This document shows positions 27,001-36,398 of a stretch of DNA of 64,000 bases, in pieces. Origin of the DNA: Candidatus Thorarchaeota archaeon (GTDB lineage Archaea > Asgardarchaeota > Thorarchaeia > Thorarchaeales > Thorarchaeaceae); contig JAIZWL010000010.1 of NCBI GenBank assembly GCA_021498125.1, positions 17,754-81,753 on the forward strand. Direction: 5' to 3'. Below the pieces are notes generated by a model. The model saw only the letters and a list, made by a program, of their open reading frames with translations. It had not been told where the DNA came from and ran no database searches. Every line of letters begins with the position of its first letter. The stretch's first letter is position 1. The position numbers were made by a program, and so were the translations under genes.

Positions 27001-29894
27001 AAGTAGGTTGACGCAGCACTATCCCACCAATACTCACTGATATTGAGTAGACCATTGTTACCATAGCGGACATACTTGTAATTGGTCATATTATCCGGAG
27101 TCACAAAGTCGTAAGGTGTGATGTTGACCGAGGGACCCGAATATTCCCAATCGCCTTGGTGAAGGCCTCCGTAAATATCAATCCAGTAGTAATAGCCGCC
27201 ACTATCGTTGCCATCCCACCAACGGTCCCAGTCCTGAGCCGTTAGGAAGGTGTCACCGTTACTGACGGTCACATTGTAGATCCAGATACCCTCAGTATAG
27301 GTCACCGGGAGCCTAGTGCCATTGACCAGCTCATAGTAGTAGTAATTCTGAGAGGTGATAGGATCATAGTGGTCATAGAAAAACAGACGCTTGACATCTT
27401 TTTGCATTCCGGGATCAAAGATGGTCGTCACCTGAATTGGTATCTTTTCATTATTAATGAGAACAAATGGTGCCTCACGACCCATCATAAATGCAGAACC
27501 TAGTGTACCGTTAACGAAGTTGTACGCCAATTGATTTTCAAAATTCTGATCGACATAGATCAATGATTCTTGATAATCAAAGCTGTAGACTGGCTCCATG
27601 CCCCATGAATACACAGGATGCAGGCCCCAGATACTATCATAGTCTTCATGCCATGTGTTATTCATGAAGGAGAAGTCCCACCAGTATGTGGTGTCGGGAA
27701 CTGCGTCGCTCATATTTACAAAGAAGGAGACATACAAGTTGCCGTCCTCAGTCCACTTGGTGAAGTTCTCAGTTGTACAGAATGGCGATGTGACTTCGGT
27801 ATTAGGACCACGTTCGGGGATCCATTCCGTTTGCCATTCACCAGTCTGCTGGTTGAAGAACCAAGTGGTCCACACCCAGCCTTCGATCTCGCCCCATTCC
27901 CATATTTGGTAGGCACCAAAGACATACTCGGTCGCGCCGGATGTCGCATTGTATACTTTATGCCAGCCTGTCTTGTTGACAAGAACATAGTCCCAATGAG
28001 TACCATATGTGAGGTTGGTCAAGGTGGTGTAGTTATACGCCGTCAGCGTCGGGCTGCCGTCCATAGCATAATTGATCTCGTATGAGAGAGAAGACCATGT
28101 TGTCTCGTTTTCGGACCAAGTACCGTCGTATGCCTTGAGCCGTAAGAACGCAGCATCAATATCATCAGCGATCGAGCTGCCGCCCTGTAGTTCGGCCTTC
28201 ACTTGGAAGTATTGGCCCTTGTCAACTTGGAAGGTCCAACCTGAGGGATTCTTTCCATCAGCTGTGAGAAGCCACGCGATCGTCACAGGGCTCTCAATTG
28301 CGACCTGTCGGGCCATATTGAATTCGGCCTCGGTCTGTAGAGGATTACCTCCCCATGTTGCCGGACCCCAGTGATTGCCCTTGACATCAAAGACGTCAGC
28401 CCAAAAATTCACCGAGTTATAGCGATTGGTCGGGGGCATCTTGTCTGTGAAGTGCCCAACAAGATCAACCACCAACTGGTTATTGATCTCACGTGCTATG
28501 CACCGAGAGAAATTAAGTTCGAAGAACTTTGGAATATCAGTGGGATAGGGTTCTGTCACGATAAGGTCGCGTTCATCCACGCCATCAACATAGTGGTCAA
28601 GGGGATAGCCCCAGACAGTGTACCCATATTGCTCAGTCCAGTTACCGGAGCTCACATTATAGCTATAGTAAGCCATTGAGGGGACCCATTGAGTCTCATT
28701 ATAGAGCACGGGTTCATTTTGACCACTTGTCGCATTCCATTCCCATGTCAGGCGGGTGACATTCACACCCTTTGCAGTATTGAACTCGGTTCGTTGTAAC
28801 TCCTCATGGACGCCATAGATCCACTCATACGTTGTGACCACAGCAGAGGCATTCCAGACATAGGTATGCATTACGTGATCATATTCCCAACCACCAGTAG
28901 TGATGATGGGAGCCAGATAATCAGAAGTCACATTCACAAGGGTGTCAATACCCTCTGGTAACGGTAGGGTGAGACGAACAATACCCGGATCCGTACCTGT
29001 AACATTAAAGCGCATGATAAAATCGCCGTTTCTGCTCACTGAATAGATAGTATCACCTGAGAGACCCAGCTTCTGTAACGTAAACGAACCACCAAAGGAG
29101 ATAGCCATCGCCGCAGATGGTGGTAGTACAAGTGAGATCCCTCTAAATTGCCAACCAGTATTGTACCCATCTTGGCGATAGTTGTTGTAATCTGTGTCCA
29201 TTATGTACATGTCCAATGTATACATTCCCACAGGGGCGTCTTCGGTAAAGCGTACAACAAAACTAACATAATCGTTCATCGTATCATTGTGGTATGAACT
29301 GCTATTTGAATCGATAATCACAAATGAGGGGGCTGGAGGCTCGGGAGGTGCCGTAGAACCGGATTCGGTTGCATTATACTCTGAGGAGTAAACGTCCCAG
29401 TTAGCGATCCCGTCCCATAGATGAAAATTAATATTAAAGTTGGCCGAAAAGTTAGTGTCAGAGGTCATGTAATATCCATTAAACGTTACTGTATCGATAG
29501 TAGCGTTTCCACTGAAGATGTCCTTAGGCACTGTGACAGTAAAAGTCAACCATTCGTCAACCTCGGCGTAATCGTCAGGCCCAAAAATAGATCCGTTCTC
29601 ATGATAGATCTTATAATCGGGGCGTGGGCCAAATAGCCATTGCTTGTTATCCCAGGTCCATGTATCACTTGTGCTGTTACTATCCTTGTTCCAACCTACG
29701 AATGTCCCATTCTCACCTGGCTGTATAGGACCCATTGGAGGTCCTTCCTTTTGAGACCATGTAAAGATGAGATCATTCGTAGAAATATCCGATGCGGGTA
29801 GAGTGGCGGCTGAACCAGCATAGAACATTGAAATAAGGAAAATACTAACAGCAACTACAGAAAGAAATTTTCTTGTGCTTTCCGTTGGTTGCAT
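24036..29894 (-). CDS. Giant surface (S-layer-like) glycoprotein 1
   Basis: About 1952 residues from ATG 29894; the frame extends to 29990, but the paralogue starts at the equivalent ATG. It has a signal peptide (FLSVVAVSIFLISMFYAGS), then several beta-rich domains. A middle region of many Tyr/Trp-rich hairpin-like units follows, built around NGT or DG turns. A calcium-site-like segment (NGALDLDGDFETTSDQ; DTNNDSVMSVDVN) and one Ig-like domain come next. A short Thr linker, a membrane helix (LIMVGGIAVVVVILVVLV) and KRRR close the protein. N-x-S/T sequons are frequent, indicating heavy N-glycosylation. It is a tandem paralogue of 30280-36150, nearly identical over the last 450 residues. The likely role is an S-layer or other envelope polymer; no enzyme motif is seen. 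Confidence 0.75.
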   Translation of the reverse strand: MQPTESTRKFLSVVAVSIFLISMFYAGSAATLPASDISTNDLIFTWSQKEGPPMGPIQPGENGTFVGWNKDSNSTSDTWTWDNKQWLFGPRPDYKIYHENGSIFGPDDYAEVDEWLTFTVTVPKDIFSGNATIDTVTFNGYYMTSDTNFSANFNINFHLWDGIANWDVYSSEYNATESGSTAPPEPPAPSFVIIDSNSSSYHNDTMNDYVSFVVRFTEDAPVGMYTLDMYIMDTDYNNYRQDGYNTGWQFRGISLVLPPSAAMAISFGGSFTLQKLGLSGDTIYSVSRNGDFIMRFNVTGTDPGIVRLTLPLPEGIDTLVNVTSDYLAPIITTGGWEYDHVMHTYVWNASAVVTTYEWIYGVHEELQRTEFNTAKGVNVTRLTWEWNATSGQNEPVLYNETQWVPSMAYYSYNVSSGNWTEQYGYTVWGYPLDHYVDGVDERDLIVTEPYPTDIPKFFELNFSRCIAREINNQLVVDLVGHFTDKMPPTNRYNSVNFWADVFDVKGNHWGPATWGGNPLQTEAEFNMARQVAIESPVTIAWLLTADGKNPSGWTFQVDKGQYFQVKAELQGGSSIADDIDAAFLRLKAYDGTWSENETTWSSLSYEINYAMDGSPTLTAYNYTTLTNLTYGTHWDYVLVNKTGWHKVYNATSGATEYVFGAYQIWEWGEIEGWVWTTWFFNQQTGEWQTEWIPERGPNTEVTSPFCTTENFTKWTEDGNLYVSFFVNMSDAVPDTTYWWDFSFMNNTWHEDYDSIWGLHPVYSWGMEPVYSFDYQESLIYVDQNFENQLAYNFVNGTLGSAFMMGREAPFVLINNEKIPIQVTTIFDPGMQKDVKRLFFYDHYDPITSQNYYYYELVNGTRLPVTYTEGIWIYNVTVSNGDTFLTAQDWDRWWDGNDSGGYYYWIDIYGGLHQGDWEYSGPSVNITPYDFVTPDNMTNYKYVRYGNNGLLNISEYWWDSAASTYFIMDVDGILYQLQHDSVTDRYMMYIEGSWQFVSWSEVYYIGQYDGDAVILVSWNIDRFWYYEDGNGLIHEMPYPGAASADEYDLDHLISEGGKVPSTRSLVYNGTFYPVHKYNDSLLYTIINGTTYEVVESFQRVIIANGTIAWNPTVSSSTAEVGTFSGNQMFSPLETVEYYSNEYGQPLNWSAPNNCYLYHLLNGTYWLVNETNLVNVYLMDLDGTQFYSWFNYPYSRQQDNYTVYFYIALNGSEIELGTNYRSLPVLVISHAIAYENASHTVIDFNNQTYVVHDNAYINTQLRIVNGTSSAEVYLSNDHPIYQFYYKGSLVNATSHIEPIRRLRYVWGHAYVYGPEPIDSAVYKNFDSVVIGIPAWGMWDFKNWAIDPTNGALDLDGDFETTSDQYYILEEYESTDSWTHSWDHMDVWLTWDPNGTAYGDEMHVNSWLGVDTFTWNYTWSQSFYWYHAADFTRVNSTDMDIIKDTLMFSDDTPRAGYWGVAWMAQNMTWADILAQAQANGWDWIDQGGQTWTWLSFGIDQNYGTSTMVGDVDHWLDIGLHYEYSGLMLWKDTNNDSVMSVDVNNPSNSELTHFLIPDSVESVSFVTPGEAYGNLNASGWLNLNLTNEVTWGVTFHNVNGTVFPFTSYGYWGWYDSLVTGTDMRTFDERPTKITIDELSFLVHFQGTVSSSDINNQARIKVDNYVGNWDVDLLGGRDNLENRSLALNYFSEVRMSDFAFKANGTFADSESTVSSDRFDLETSGARFAEMIMGGVTYDWGKNLTAPYDVLSYTTPLGTFRTAFESDSGKSATAWSFSSSMYMVTIGFPEWEGFSVNQDPVFVSYVSASGVQGGLGPVTFGAFSIEPAVPTSSDSVTVRGDIYTSEQINEVSLLYSTDDANWNSGSMWNENGNTWAGTIPPFDEDTQVYFKVLVSTPSGSYESMVLTYVVGKGMVATTTTNPPYTGGGPEINSEMLIMVGGIAVVVVILVVLVSKRRR

Positions 29895-30279
29895 CTTTAA
29901 TCGACTCTCCTGAGTGACATGCGGTCTAACTGCACGCAGGAGATGTACAGATGCGGGGGGTTGTTGGCGTGCAATCAAAAAGATGATCACTCTAGAACTA
30001 ATATATTATAAGATGAATTGCGAATATAAGATAATGGCTGATATACTGCTTTTTAGACCGTAAAAAAGCGCAAAAATACATCGATAATGCCAGTCAAATG
30101 ATATTACGAGCCGTCATCGGCCAGAGAGTCCTGTTACGACACACAGAACGATCGGAAAAAAGGAAACGTATTGGCAAATGACGAAGGAGAGTCCATTAGA
30201 AAATAATCGTACTCAACAAGATATATTGGCGAAAAAAGAAAAAAATAAGGAGGAAGAGGGGATAACCCTCTTCATTATT
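29895..30279 (-). promoter_or_regulatory. Leader and promoter region of surface-protein gene 1
   Basis: No gene is seen here. On the minus strand the order is: a TATA-like ATAATATAT block (about 29998-30012), with a second conserved CTTATATTCGCAA block upstream (about 30018-30031); the 7-bp inverted repeat TGCACGC/GCGTGCA (29931-29937 with 29967-29973); and CTCAGGAGAGTC about 12 bases before the ATG. The same order and much of the sequence recur upstream of the second giant gene (36151-36300). Confidence 0.6.
30231..30273 (-). terminator. Terminator of the second giant surface-protein gene
   Basis: The stem GAAGAGGG/CCCTCTTC (30253-30260 with 30266-30273) is the same 8-bp stem as at 24010-24029, with a different loop. 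On the minus strand it is followed by CTCCTTATTTTTTTC. Confidence 0.75.
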
Positions 30280-33200
30280 TTACCGTCGGCGTTTGGACAT
30301 GATCACAGCCAGCACGATCACAACAACGGCAATGCCACCTACCATGAACAATACTTCCGTACTAATTCCTGGGCCACTGCCAGTATAAGGTGAAGTAGTG
30401 GTGATGGTGGTGATGGTGGTGATCATGCCCTTGCCCACAACATAAGACTGGACATCCGACTCATAAGTCCCTGAGGGTGTAGACACGGCCACCTTGAAGT
30501 AGACCTGAGTGCCCTCGCCAAACGGTGGAATAGTACCAGCCCAAGTGTTGCCGTTCTCGTTCCACATAGAATCTGAGTTCCAGTTCGTTCCGTCGGTGCT
30601 ATAGAGGAGAGAAACCTCGTTGATCTGCTCACTCGTATAGATGTCACCACGAACCGTCACAGAATCACCGGAAGTGGGAACGTCAGGCTCGATACTGAAT
30701 GCACCGAAGGTCACTGGTCCAAGACCACCCTGGACACCAGAGGCGGACACGTAGCTGACAAAGACCGGGTCCTGATTGACACTGTAGCCATCCCACTCGG
30801 GGAAGCCAATGCTTACCATGTACATGCTTGAGCTGAAGCTCCATGCAGCTGCCGACTGCCCAGAGTCAGACTCGAAGGCCGTTCGGAAGGTGCCCAGCGG
30901 GGTCGTGTAGCTGAGGACATCGTATGGTGCAGTCTTGTTCTTGCCCCAGTCATAGGTGACACCACCCATGATCATCTCGGCAAATTGTGCACCTGAGGTC
31001 TCAAGCTGGAAACGATCAGCACTTACAGTGCTCTCGCTGTCGGCAAAGGTACCGTTCGCCTTGAAGGCAAAGTCGGACATGCGGACCTCAGAGAAGTAGT
31101 TGAGTGCAAGACTGCGGTTCGCGAGATTGGCCCTGCCACCAAGCATGTCCACATCCCAGTTTCCGACATAGTTGTCAACCTTAATGATGGCCTCATTATT
31201 CAGACCGGTATCGGAAACATTTCCGTGGAAGTGGACAAGGAAGGACAGCTCGTCGATAGTGACCTTGGTCGGTCGCTCGTCAAAGCTTCTCATGTCGGTA
31301 CCTGTGACTAGACTATCATACCAGCCCCAGTAGCCGTAGGAGGTGAACGGGAAGACGGTTCCGTTGACATCATGGAACGCAACGCCCCAAGTCACCTCAT
31401 CTGTCAGATTGAGAGCCAAGAACCCTGAGGCATTGTAGTCGCCGTAACCTTCACCGGGAGTGACGAAACTGATAGAGCCTATCGAGTCAGGAATGAGGAA
31501 GTGCGTCAACTCACTTGACGAGGGATCGTTCACATTGACCGACATGACACCATCAGTGTTATTGTCCTCCCAGATCATCAGACCACTGTACTCGTAGTGG
31601 AGTCCGACATCTAGCCAATGAGTCACGTCACCGACCTGAGTACTGGTACCATAGTTCTGGTCAATGCCGAAGCTGAGCCACGTCCAAGTCTGCCCGTCCT
31701 CATCGTACCAGTCCCAGCCGTTGGCCTTAGCCTCTGCAATGACGTCTTCCCAAGTCACATTCTTGGCCATCCACGCGATGTCCCAATATCCAGCACGTGG
31801 CTCACCCCCACTGGTAAAGAGGGTCTCATTAATCGAGGCCATTTCAGTAGAATTGACTTGTGTGAGATTATCAGCATGGTACCAGAAGAAGCTCTGGTTC
31901 CACGAGTACGACCAGCTGAAGGTATCAATACCCATCCATGAGTTGATGCGCATCTCATCACCGTATTGAGTACCATTGGGATCCCAAGTGAGCCAGACAT
32001 CCATGTGGTCCCATGTATGGTTCCACTGATCAGTCGAGTCATAGGCCTCTAACACGTAGTACTGATCATCGGTAGTATCGAAATTCCCATCGAGGTCAAG
32101 TGCTCCATTGGACGGGTCAGTTGCCCAGTTCCTGAGGCCCCACATCCCCCACTTCGGAGAACCAATGACAAACGAGTGGAAATTCTGGTACACAGTGCTA
32201 TCAATCTCGTGAGGGCCATAGACATATTGGTATCCCCAGACATACACAAAACTCCGGATGGGAGTCATATTCGCAAAGGCTGTCACATTGACACCTTTGT
32301 ACGTGAAGTTGTAAATGGGATAGTGCTCCCAAGGTTGGATATACATCGGGGTGGACGAAGTTGCATTCAGAAGCTTACGTGCCCAAGTATAGAAGGCATT
32401 ATCATGCAACTTGTAGGTCTGGCCCTTGAAATCCATAAACAAGCCGGACCCAGCATTATATGCCTCGACCATAGTCACATTGATGACAGGTAAGATGTCG
32501 TAGTCACGAAGCTGAATCTTTGTTCCGTTGATTGCCCAGTAGTAGTACTCTGTATAATTGTCGTGGTACCAGCTGTAAGGATAGTTGAACCACGAATAGA
32601 ATTCCGATCCATTCAGAGAGACCGCATAGATAGTCACCAAATAGGTATCATTGACCACCCAGGTTGTACCATTGAAGAGTGGATACAGATAGCAGGAATT
32701 GTTGTCATCCCAGAGGGGCTCTCCGGCTGTATCGGTATAATACCTAATTGTCTCAACTGGCTCAAACACCTGCTCACCAGTGAAAGTGCCAATCTGAGTG
32801 GTCGAACCGACCAACAGAGGATTCCAAGATATCGTGCCGTTGGCAACTATGACCTGAGCGTACACCTCGGTGACGCCATAGGTCACGCCATCAATGGTCG
32901 TGGTCATGTTCATGTCTTCGCCCATTACCGGATAGGCGGTACCATTGTAGATTAGCGATTTTGTGCTAGGAACGCGTCCGTCAGGCTGTATATGATCGAG
33001 ATCATAGGAGGAACATGCTCCAGCCTTGGGGTAGGGCATCTCATGACGAACACCATTGCCATCTTCATAGAACCAGAATTGGTCCGGGCAGCAGGTCAAC
33101 AGTACTGCGGGCTTGTTATTGTAGTCTCCAACAAAATACTGCTCTGGATAACTGACATATTGCCAAGCACCGTCAATAAAGATCATGTATCTGCCACTAC

Positions 33201-36150
33201 TTGACTCGTATTGCAGCCTGTAGAGTGTTCCATTCGTATCCGTGAGATAGTAGGTCTCTTCACCGCTATCCCACCAGTATTCAGTGATATTGAGGAATCC
33301 ACTGCCACCATAGCGGACGAACTGAGAAATTGGCATGCCAGTGAATTCTATATAGTCATAGAATTCAATCTGTGCATTACAGCCTTCGTATTGCCAATCA
33401 CCCTGATGAACACCACCATTGATGTCAATCCAATAATAGCTCTCTGTGCCATTTCCATTCCACCAGCGACTCCATCTTTGAGCTGTCAAGAAAGACTCGC
33501 CGTTGTAGAGTGTCACATTATAGATGAAGATTGCATCAATAGAGGTCACAGGAATCTTGGTCCCATTCAGAAGTTTGTAATAATAGATGTCCTTCCCAGT
33601 GAACGGGTCAGTACGATCAAAGAAGAGTATCCGCTTGTGTGTCGAGCCCATTGCTGGATCGTAGGTGTCTATCGTAGTGATTGGGAGTTGTCGGCCATCA
33701 ATGACAATGTACGGGGAATCCTGTCCCAGCATCAGCTGGGTGTCACCAGTCTTATTGGTGAACTGGTAGGCTAGCTGGTTGTTATCGCCCATGCTACCGG
33801 GATACTTATCCACATAGACAGGGGTGCCCAGATAATCGAAGGAATACACAGGCTTGAACTCCCATGAATAGACCTCATGGAGACCCCAACTACTTGTGGT
33901 GTCCTCATACCATGAATTGTTGGTAAAGGCAAAAGACCAATCATAGCTCTGGTCTGGAACGGACTCGCTCATGTTGATCAGAAATGAGACATAGAGGTTA
34001 CCGTTCTCGGTCCATGCGCTAAAGTTCGAAGTAGTGCAAAAGACTGATGAGGTGATCCGCGTTTCGGGGCCCTGCGTTGGGATCCATTCGTGTTGCCATT
34101 GATGGGTCTGTTGGTTATAGTACCAAGTGGTCCAGTACCAACCCTCGGCCTCACCCCATTCCCAGACCGTATAGTTACCGAATTTGTATTCCCATGTACC
34201 AGTTGTGGAATTGTAGTCCTTATACCATCCAGTCTTGTTGACGGGTATGTAATCCCAATACTTGCCATAGGTCTGATTGTATTTTGTGGTATAATTGAAT
34301 GCTGAGAATGTGGGGGTTCCATTCATTGTATAGTAGATCCTATAGGAGATATCAGTCCAGATTGATTCGTTTTCGGACCACGTTCCAGTATAGGCATTAA
34401 AAGCGACCTTGACACCATCAATGTCACTTGCGATGTCACTACCGCCCTGAAGTTCGCCTTTTATCATGAAGTCCTTGTTCTTGTCAACCTGGAAGAGCCA
34501 GCCCATCGGGGTTCGACCGTCAGCGGTCAACAACCGTGCGACGGTGACAGGACTCTCGATCGCAACTTGCTGAGCGAGCCTGAAATCGGAATCGCTTTGA
34601 AGCGGTTGATCACCACAAGTGGCAGGACCATAAGGATTGCCATCAGAACCAAGGACACTAGTTTCGAATCGCACAATGTTATCGTTTGAAGTAGGTGGCA
34701 TATCTTCAGTGAAATGCCCGACAAAATCAACAACCAACTGGTGATTGATCTCAGTGGCTGTGCACAACGAGTAGTTCAACTCGTAGAAAACTGGCAAGTT
34801 AGGCGGGTAGGTGTCAGGAATAATAAATTCCGTTTCTCCTGGCTGATCAGGATTGTAATAGTCATAGGGATAGCCCCAGACGGAATAGCCATAGGTATCA
34901 GACCACGTATCCGAGGTCACGTTATATGTGAAGACGAGAAGTGCTGGAGCCCACTGAGTCTCCTCATAGAGAACTGGGTCATCTCTCTGAGTGGTCTCAT
35001 TCCATTCCCATGACAAGCGGGTGACATTAATTTCGCGCCAGGTGTTGAAAGGCACCCACTGGTCAACCTCATGAACACCATACTCTTCCTTGTAGGTAGT
35101 GACCTCAACCGAGGCATTCCATACAAAGGTATGGAGCGTTGGATCGTATTCCCAACCACCAGTAGTGGTCACTGGCACACGATACCACGAAGTCTCATTA
35201 ACTTTCGTGTTCATTCCATCAGGGAGTGGTAATGAGAGACGGACTATGCCAGTATTTTCGCCGGTGACATTAAATCTCATGATGAAATCGCCATTTCTAC
35301 TGACAGAATAGATAGTATCACCTGTCAGAGAAAGCTTTTGCAGGGTATACGTACCACCAAAGGAGAATGTCCATGCCTCAGAAAGTGGAATACCGACGGA
35401 GATCCCTCGGAACTGCCAACCCGTCCCATAGTCGCCCAGCCCGAACGAATTCCCCTCATTGTCATAGACAAGCAGATCGAGGCTGTAGAGGCCTTCTGGC
35501 GCACTCTCGTTAAAACGGACTACAAAATTGACATGCTGACTGTTGACATCGTGGGAGGTAGAACTGCTAGCACTGTCAAGTTCGACAAAGGTAGGCGAGG
35601 GTGCATCGGGATTAGAACAACTACCATTCCAAATGGACGAATACACATTCCAGCTGAAGCTACTGCCCCAGATCTCGTATCTCAAATGAAAATCGGCTGA
35701 TAAATTAACATTCTGGGACATATACCAACCTTGGATCTCTACAGAGGAAAGGGTAGCATTTTTACTGAAGAGATTGTTAGGGATCGTGACCGCAAAGACA
35801 AGCCACTGCCCATACACGGCGTAGTCATCTTTGCCGAACATTGTTCCATTTTTATAATAAATCTCGTATTTCGCTTTAGGCCCAAAGAGCCAGTTACGGT
35901 TCTCCCAGGACCATTGATCACTCGTGCTGTTGCTATCCCTGTTCCAGTCGACAAACGTTCCATTCGCCCCCATTGGTGCAGGTGGCTCAGGTGGAGGAGT
36001 CTTTTCCTGAGACCATGTGAACAGGGGTGTATCTACACTATGTGCAGAGGTTGGAGCTGTTGCAATTGAATTAGCATACAACATTGAAATCAGGAAGATA
36101 GTAACAGCAACTACAGACAGGATTTTTCTTACGCGCTCTGTGTGTTGCAT
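30280..36150 (-). CDS. Giant surface (S-layer-like) glycoprotein 2
   Basis: 1956 residues with the same domain order as its neighbour at 24036-29894: signal peptide (ILSVVAVTIFLISMLYANS), N-terminal beta domains starting with a TWSQEK motif, and a Trp/Tyr-rich middle of hairpin units with NGT turns. Then come the conserved NGALDLDGNFDTTDDQ and WEDNNTDGVMSVNVN acidic loops, an Ig-like domain, an Ile/Thr linker coded by 9-bp repeats, a membrane helix and KRRR. The middle is clearly diverged from gene 1, whereas the C-terminal 450 residues are almost the same. It has its own promoter-leader and terminator, so it is a separate transcription unit. It is probably a cell-envelope structural protein, perhaps an alternative or co-assembling subunit. 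Confidence 0.75.
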   Translation of the reverse strand: MQHTERVRKILSVVAVTIFLISMLYANSIATAPTSAHSVDTPLFTWSQEKTPPPEPPAPMGANGTFVDWNRDSNSTSDQWSWENRNWLFGPKAKYEIYYKNGTMFGKDDYAVYGQWLVFAVTIPNNLFSKNATLSSVEIQGWYMSQNVNLSADFHLRYEIWGSSFSWNVYSSIWNGSCSNPDAPSPTFVELDSASSSTSHDVNSQHVNFVVRFNESAPEGLYSLDLLVYDNEGNSFGLGDYGTGWQFRGISVGIPLSEAWTFSFGGTYTLQKLSLTGDTIYSVSRNGDFIMRFNVTGENTGIVRLSLPLPDGMNTKVNETSWYRVPVTTTGGWEYDPTLHTFVWNASVEVTTYKEEYGVHEVDQWVPFNTWREINVTRLSWEWNETTQRDDPVLYEETQWAPALLVFTYNVTSDTWSDTYGYSVWGYPYDYYNPDQPGETEFIIPDTYPPNLPVFYELNYSLCTATEINHQLVVDFVGHFTEDMPPTSNDNIVRFETSVLGSDGNPYGPATCGDQPLQSDSDFRLAQQVAIESPVTVARLLTADGRTPMGWLFQVDKNKDFMIKGELQGGSDIASDIDGVKVAFNAYTGTWSENESIWTDISYRIYYTMNGTPTFSAFNYTTKYNQTYGKYWDYIPVNKTGWYKDYNSTTGTWEYKFGNYTVWEWGEAEGWYWTTWYYNQQTHQWQHEWIPTQGPETRITSSVFCTTSNFSAWTENGNLYVSFLINMSESVPDQSYDWSFAFTNNSWYEDTTSSWGLHEVYSWEFKPVYSFDYLGTPVYVDKYPGSMGDNNQLAYQFTNKTGDTQLMLGQDSPYIVIDGRQLPITTIDTYDPAMGSTHKRILFFDRTDPFTGKDIYYYKLLNGTKIPVTSIDAIFIYNVTLYNGESFLTAQRWSRWWNGNGTESYYWIDINGGVHQGDWQYEGCNAQIEFYDYIEFTGMPISQFVRYGGSGFLNITEYWWDSGEETYYLTDTNGTLYRLQYESSSGRYMIFIDGAWQYVSYPEQYFVGDYNNKPAVLLTCCPDQFWFYEDGNGVRHEMPYPKAGACSSYDLDHIQPDGRVPSTKSLIYNGTAYPVMGEDMNMTTTIDGVTYGVTEVYAQVIVANGTISWNPLLVGSTTQIGTFTGEQVFEPVETIRYYTDTAGEPLWDDNNSCYLYPLFNGTTWVVNDTYLVTIYAVSLNGSEFYSWFNYPYSWYHDNYTEYYYWAINGTKIQLRDYDILPVINVTMVEAYNAGSGLFMDFKGQTYKLHDNAFYTWARKLLNATSSTPMYIQPWEHYPIYNFTYKGVNVTAFANMTPIRSFVYVWGYQYVYGPHEIDSTVYQNFHSFVIGSPKWGMWGLRNWATDPSNGALDLDGNFDTTDDQYYVLEAYDSTDQWNHTWDHMDVWLTWDPNGTQYGDEMRINSWMGIDTFSWSYSWNQSFFWYHADNLTQVNSTEMASINETLFTSGGEPRAGYWDIAWMAKNVTWEDVIAEAKANGWDWYDEDGQTWTWLSFGIDQNYGTSTQVGDVTHWLDVGLHYEYSGLMIWEDNNTDGVMSVNVNDPSSSELTHFLIPDSIGSISFVTPGEGYGDYNASGFLALNLTDEVTWGVAFHDVNGTVFPFTSYGYWGWYDSLVTGTDMRSFDERPTKVTIDELSFLVHFHGNVSDTGLNNEAIIKVDNYVGNWDVDMLGGRANLANRSLALNYFSEVRMSDFAFKANGTFADSESTVSADRFQLETSGAQFAEMIMGGVTYDWGKNKTAPYDVLSYTTPLGTFRTAFESDSGQSAAAWSFSSSMYMVSIGFPEWDGYSVNQDPVFVSYVSASGVQGGLGPVTFGAFSIEPDVPTSGDSVTVRGDIYTSEQINEVSLLYSTDGTNWNSDSMWNENGNTWAGTIPPFGEGTQVYFKVAVSTPSGTYESDVQSYVVGKGMITTITTITTTSPYTGSGPGISTEVLFMVGGIAVVVIVLAVIMSKRRR
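30398..30424 (-). repeat. Three tandem 9-bp units in the anchor linker
   Basis: GTGGTGATG, GTGGTGATG, GTGGTGATC in tandem. On the minus strand they encode an Ile-Thr-Thr repeat between the Ig-like domain and the membrane helix. The paralogue has a shorter Thr-rich linker here, so linker length has changed by repeat slippage. Confidence 0.75.
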
Positions 36151-36300
36151 TTTCGATCAGCACTCCTGAGTGTTATCAAGTCCAACTGCACGTAGGAGAT
36201 AACTGTCGTCTATCGCAGCGGGTCTTGGGCGTGCAGCTTGGAAAATATGCACTCTGGAACTGATTATATATAATGTGATTTGCAAATATAAGATAATGTC
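36151..36300 (-). promoter_or_regulatory. Leader and promoter of surface-protein gene 2
   Basis: The TATA block TTATATATAATC (about 36262-36275, minus strand) is followed downstream by the perfect 7-bp repeat CTGCACG/CGTGCAG (36186-36192 with 36230-36236) and CACTCAGGAGTG before the ATG at 36150. The arrangement matches the leader of gene 1. The further-upstream block CTTATATTTGCAAA (about 36280-36295) is also conserved. Confidence 0.6.
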
Positions 36301-36352
36301 CGATGAATCACATCATTCCTGTTTGAAAAATAGACAATCTGTTATATTCGAT

Positions 36353-36386
36353 AAAAAAAGAGAAGAGGACGGGCACAAGGCCCGTC
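36353..36386 (-). terminator. Terminator of the third giant surface-protein gene
   Basis: A perfect 7-bp stem GACGGGC/GCCCGTC (36368-36374 with 36380-36386) lies 12 bases after the stop. On the minus strand it is followed by CTCTTCTCTTTTTTT. Confidence 0.75.
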
Positions 36387-36398
36387 AGGTCTGACTAC

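Noticed and set aside
27618..28085. Long antisense frame inside giant surface gene 1 (also 25365-25763 and similar frames in the other giant genes)
   Set aside because: They lie wholly inside well-supported coding sequence, lack domain-like composition and arise from its biased codon use.
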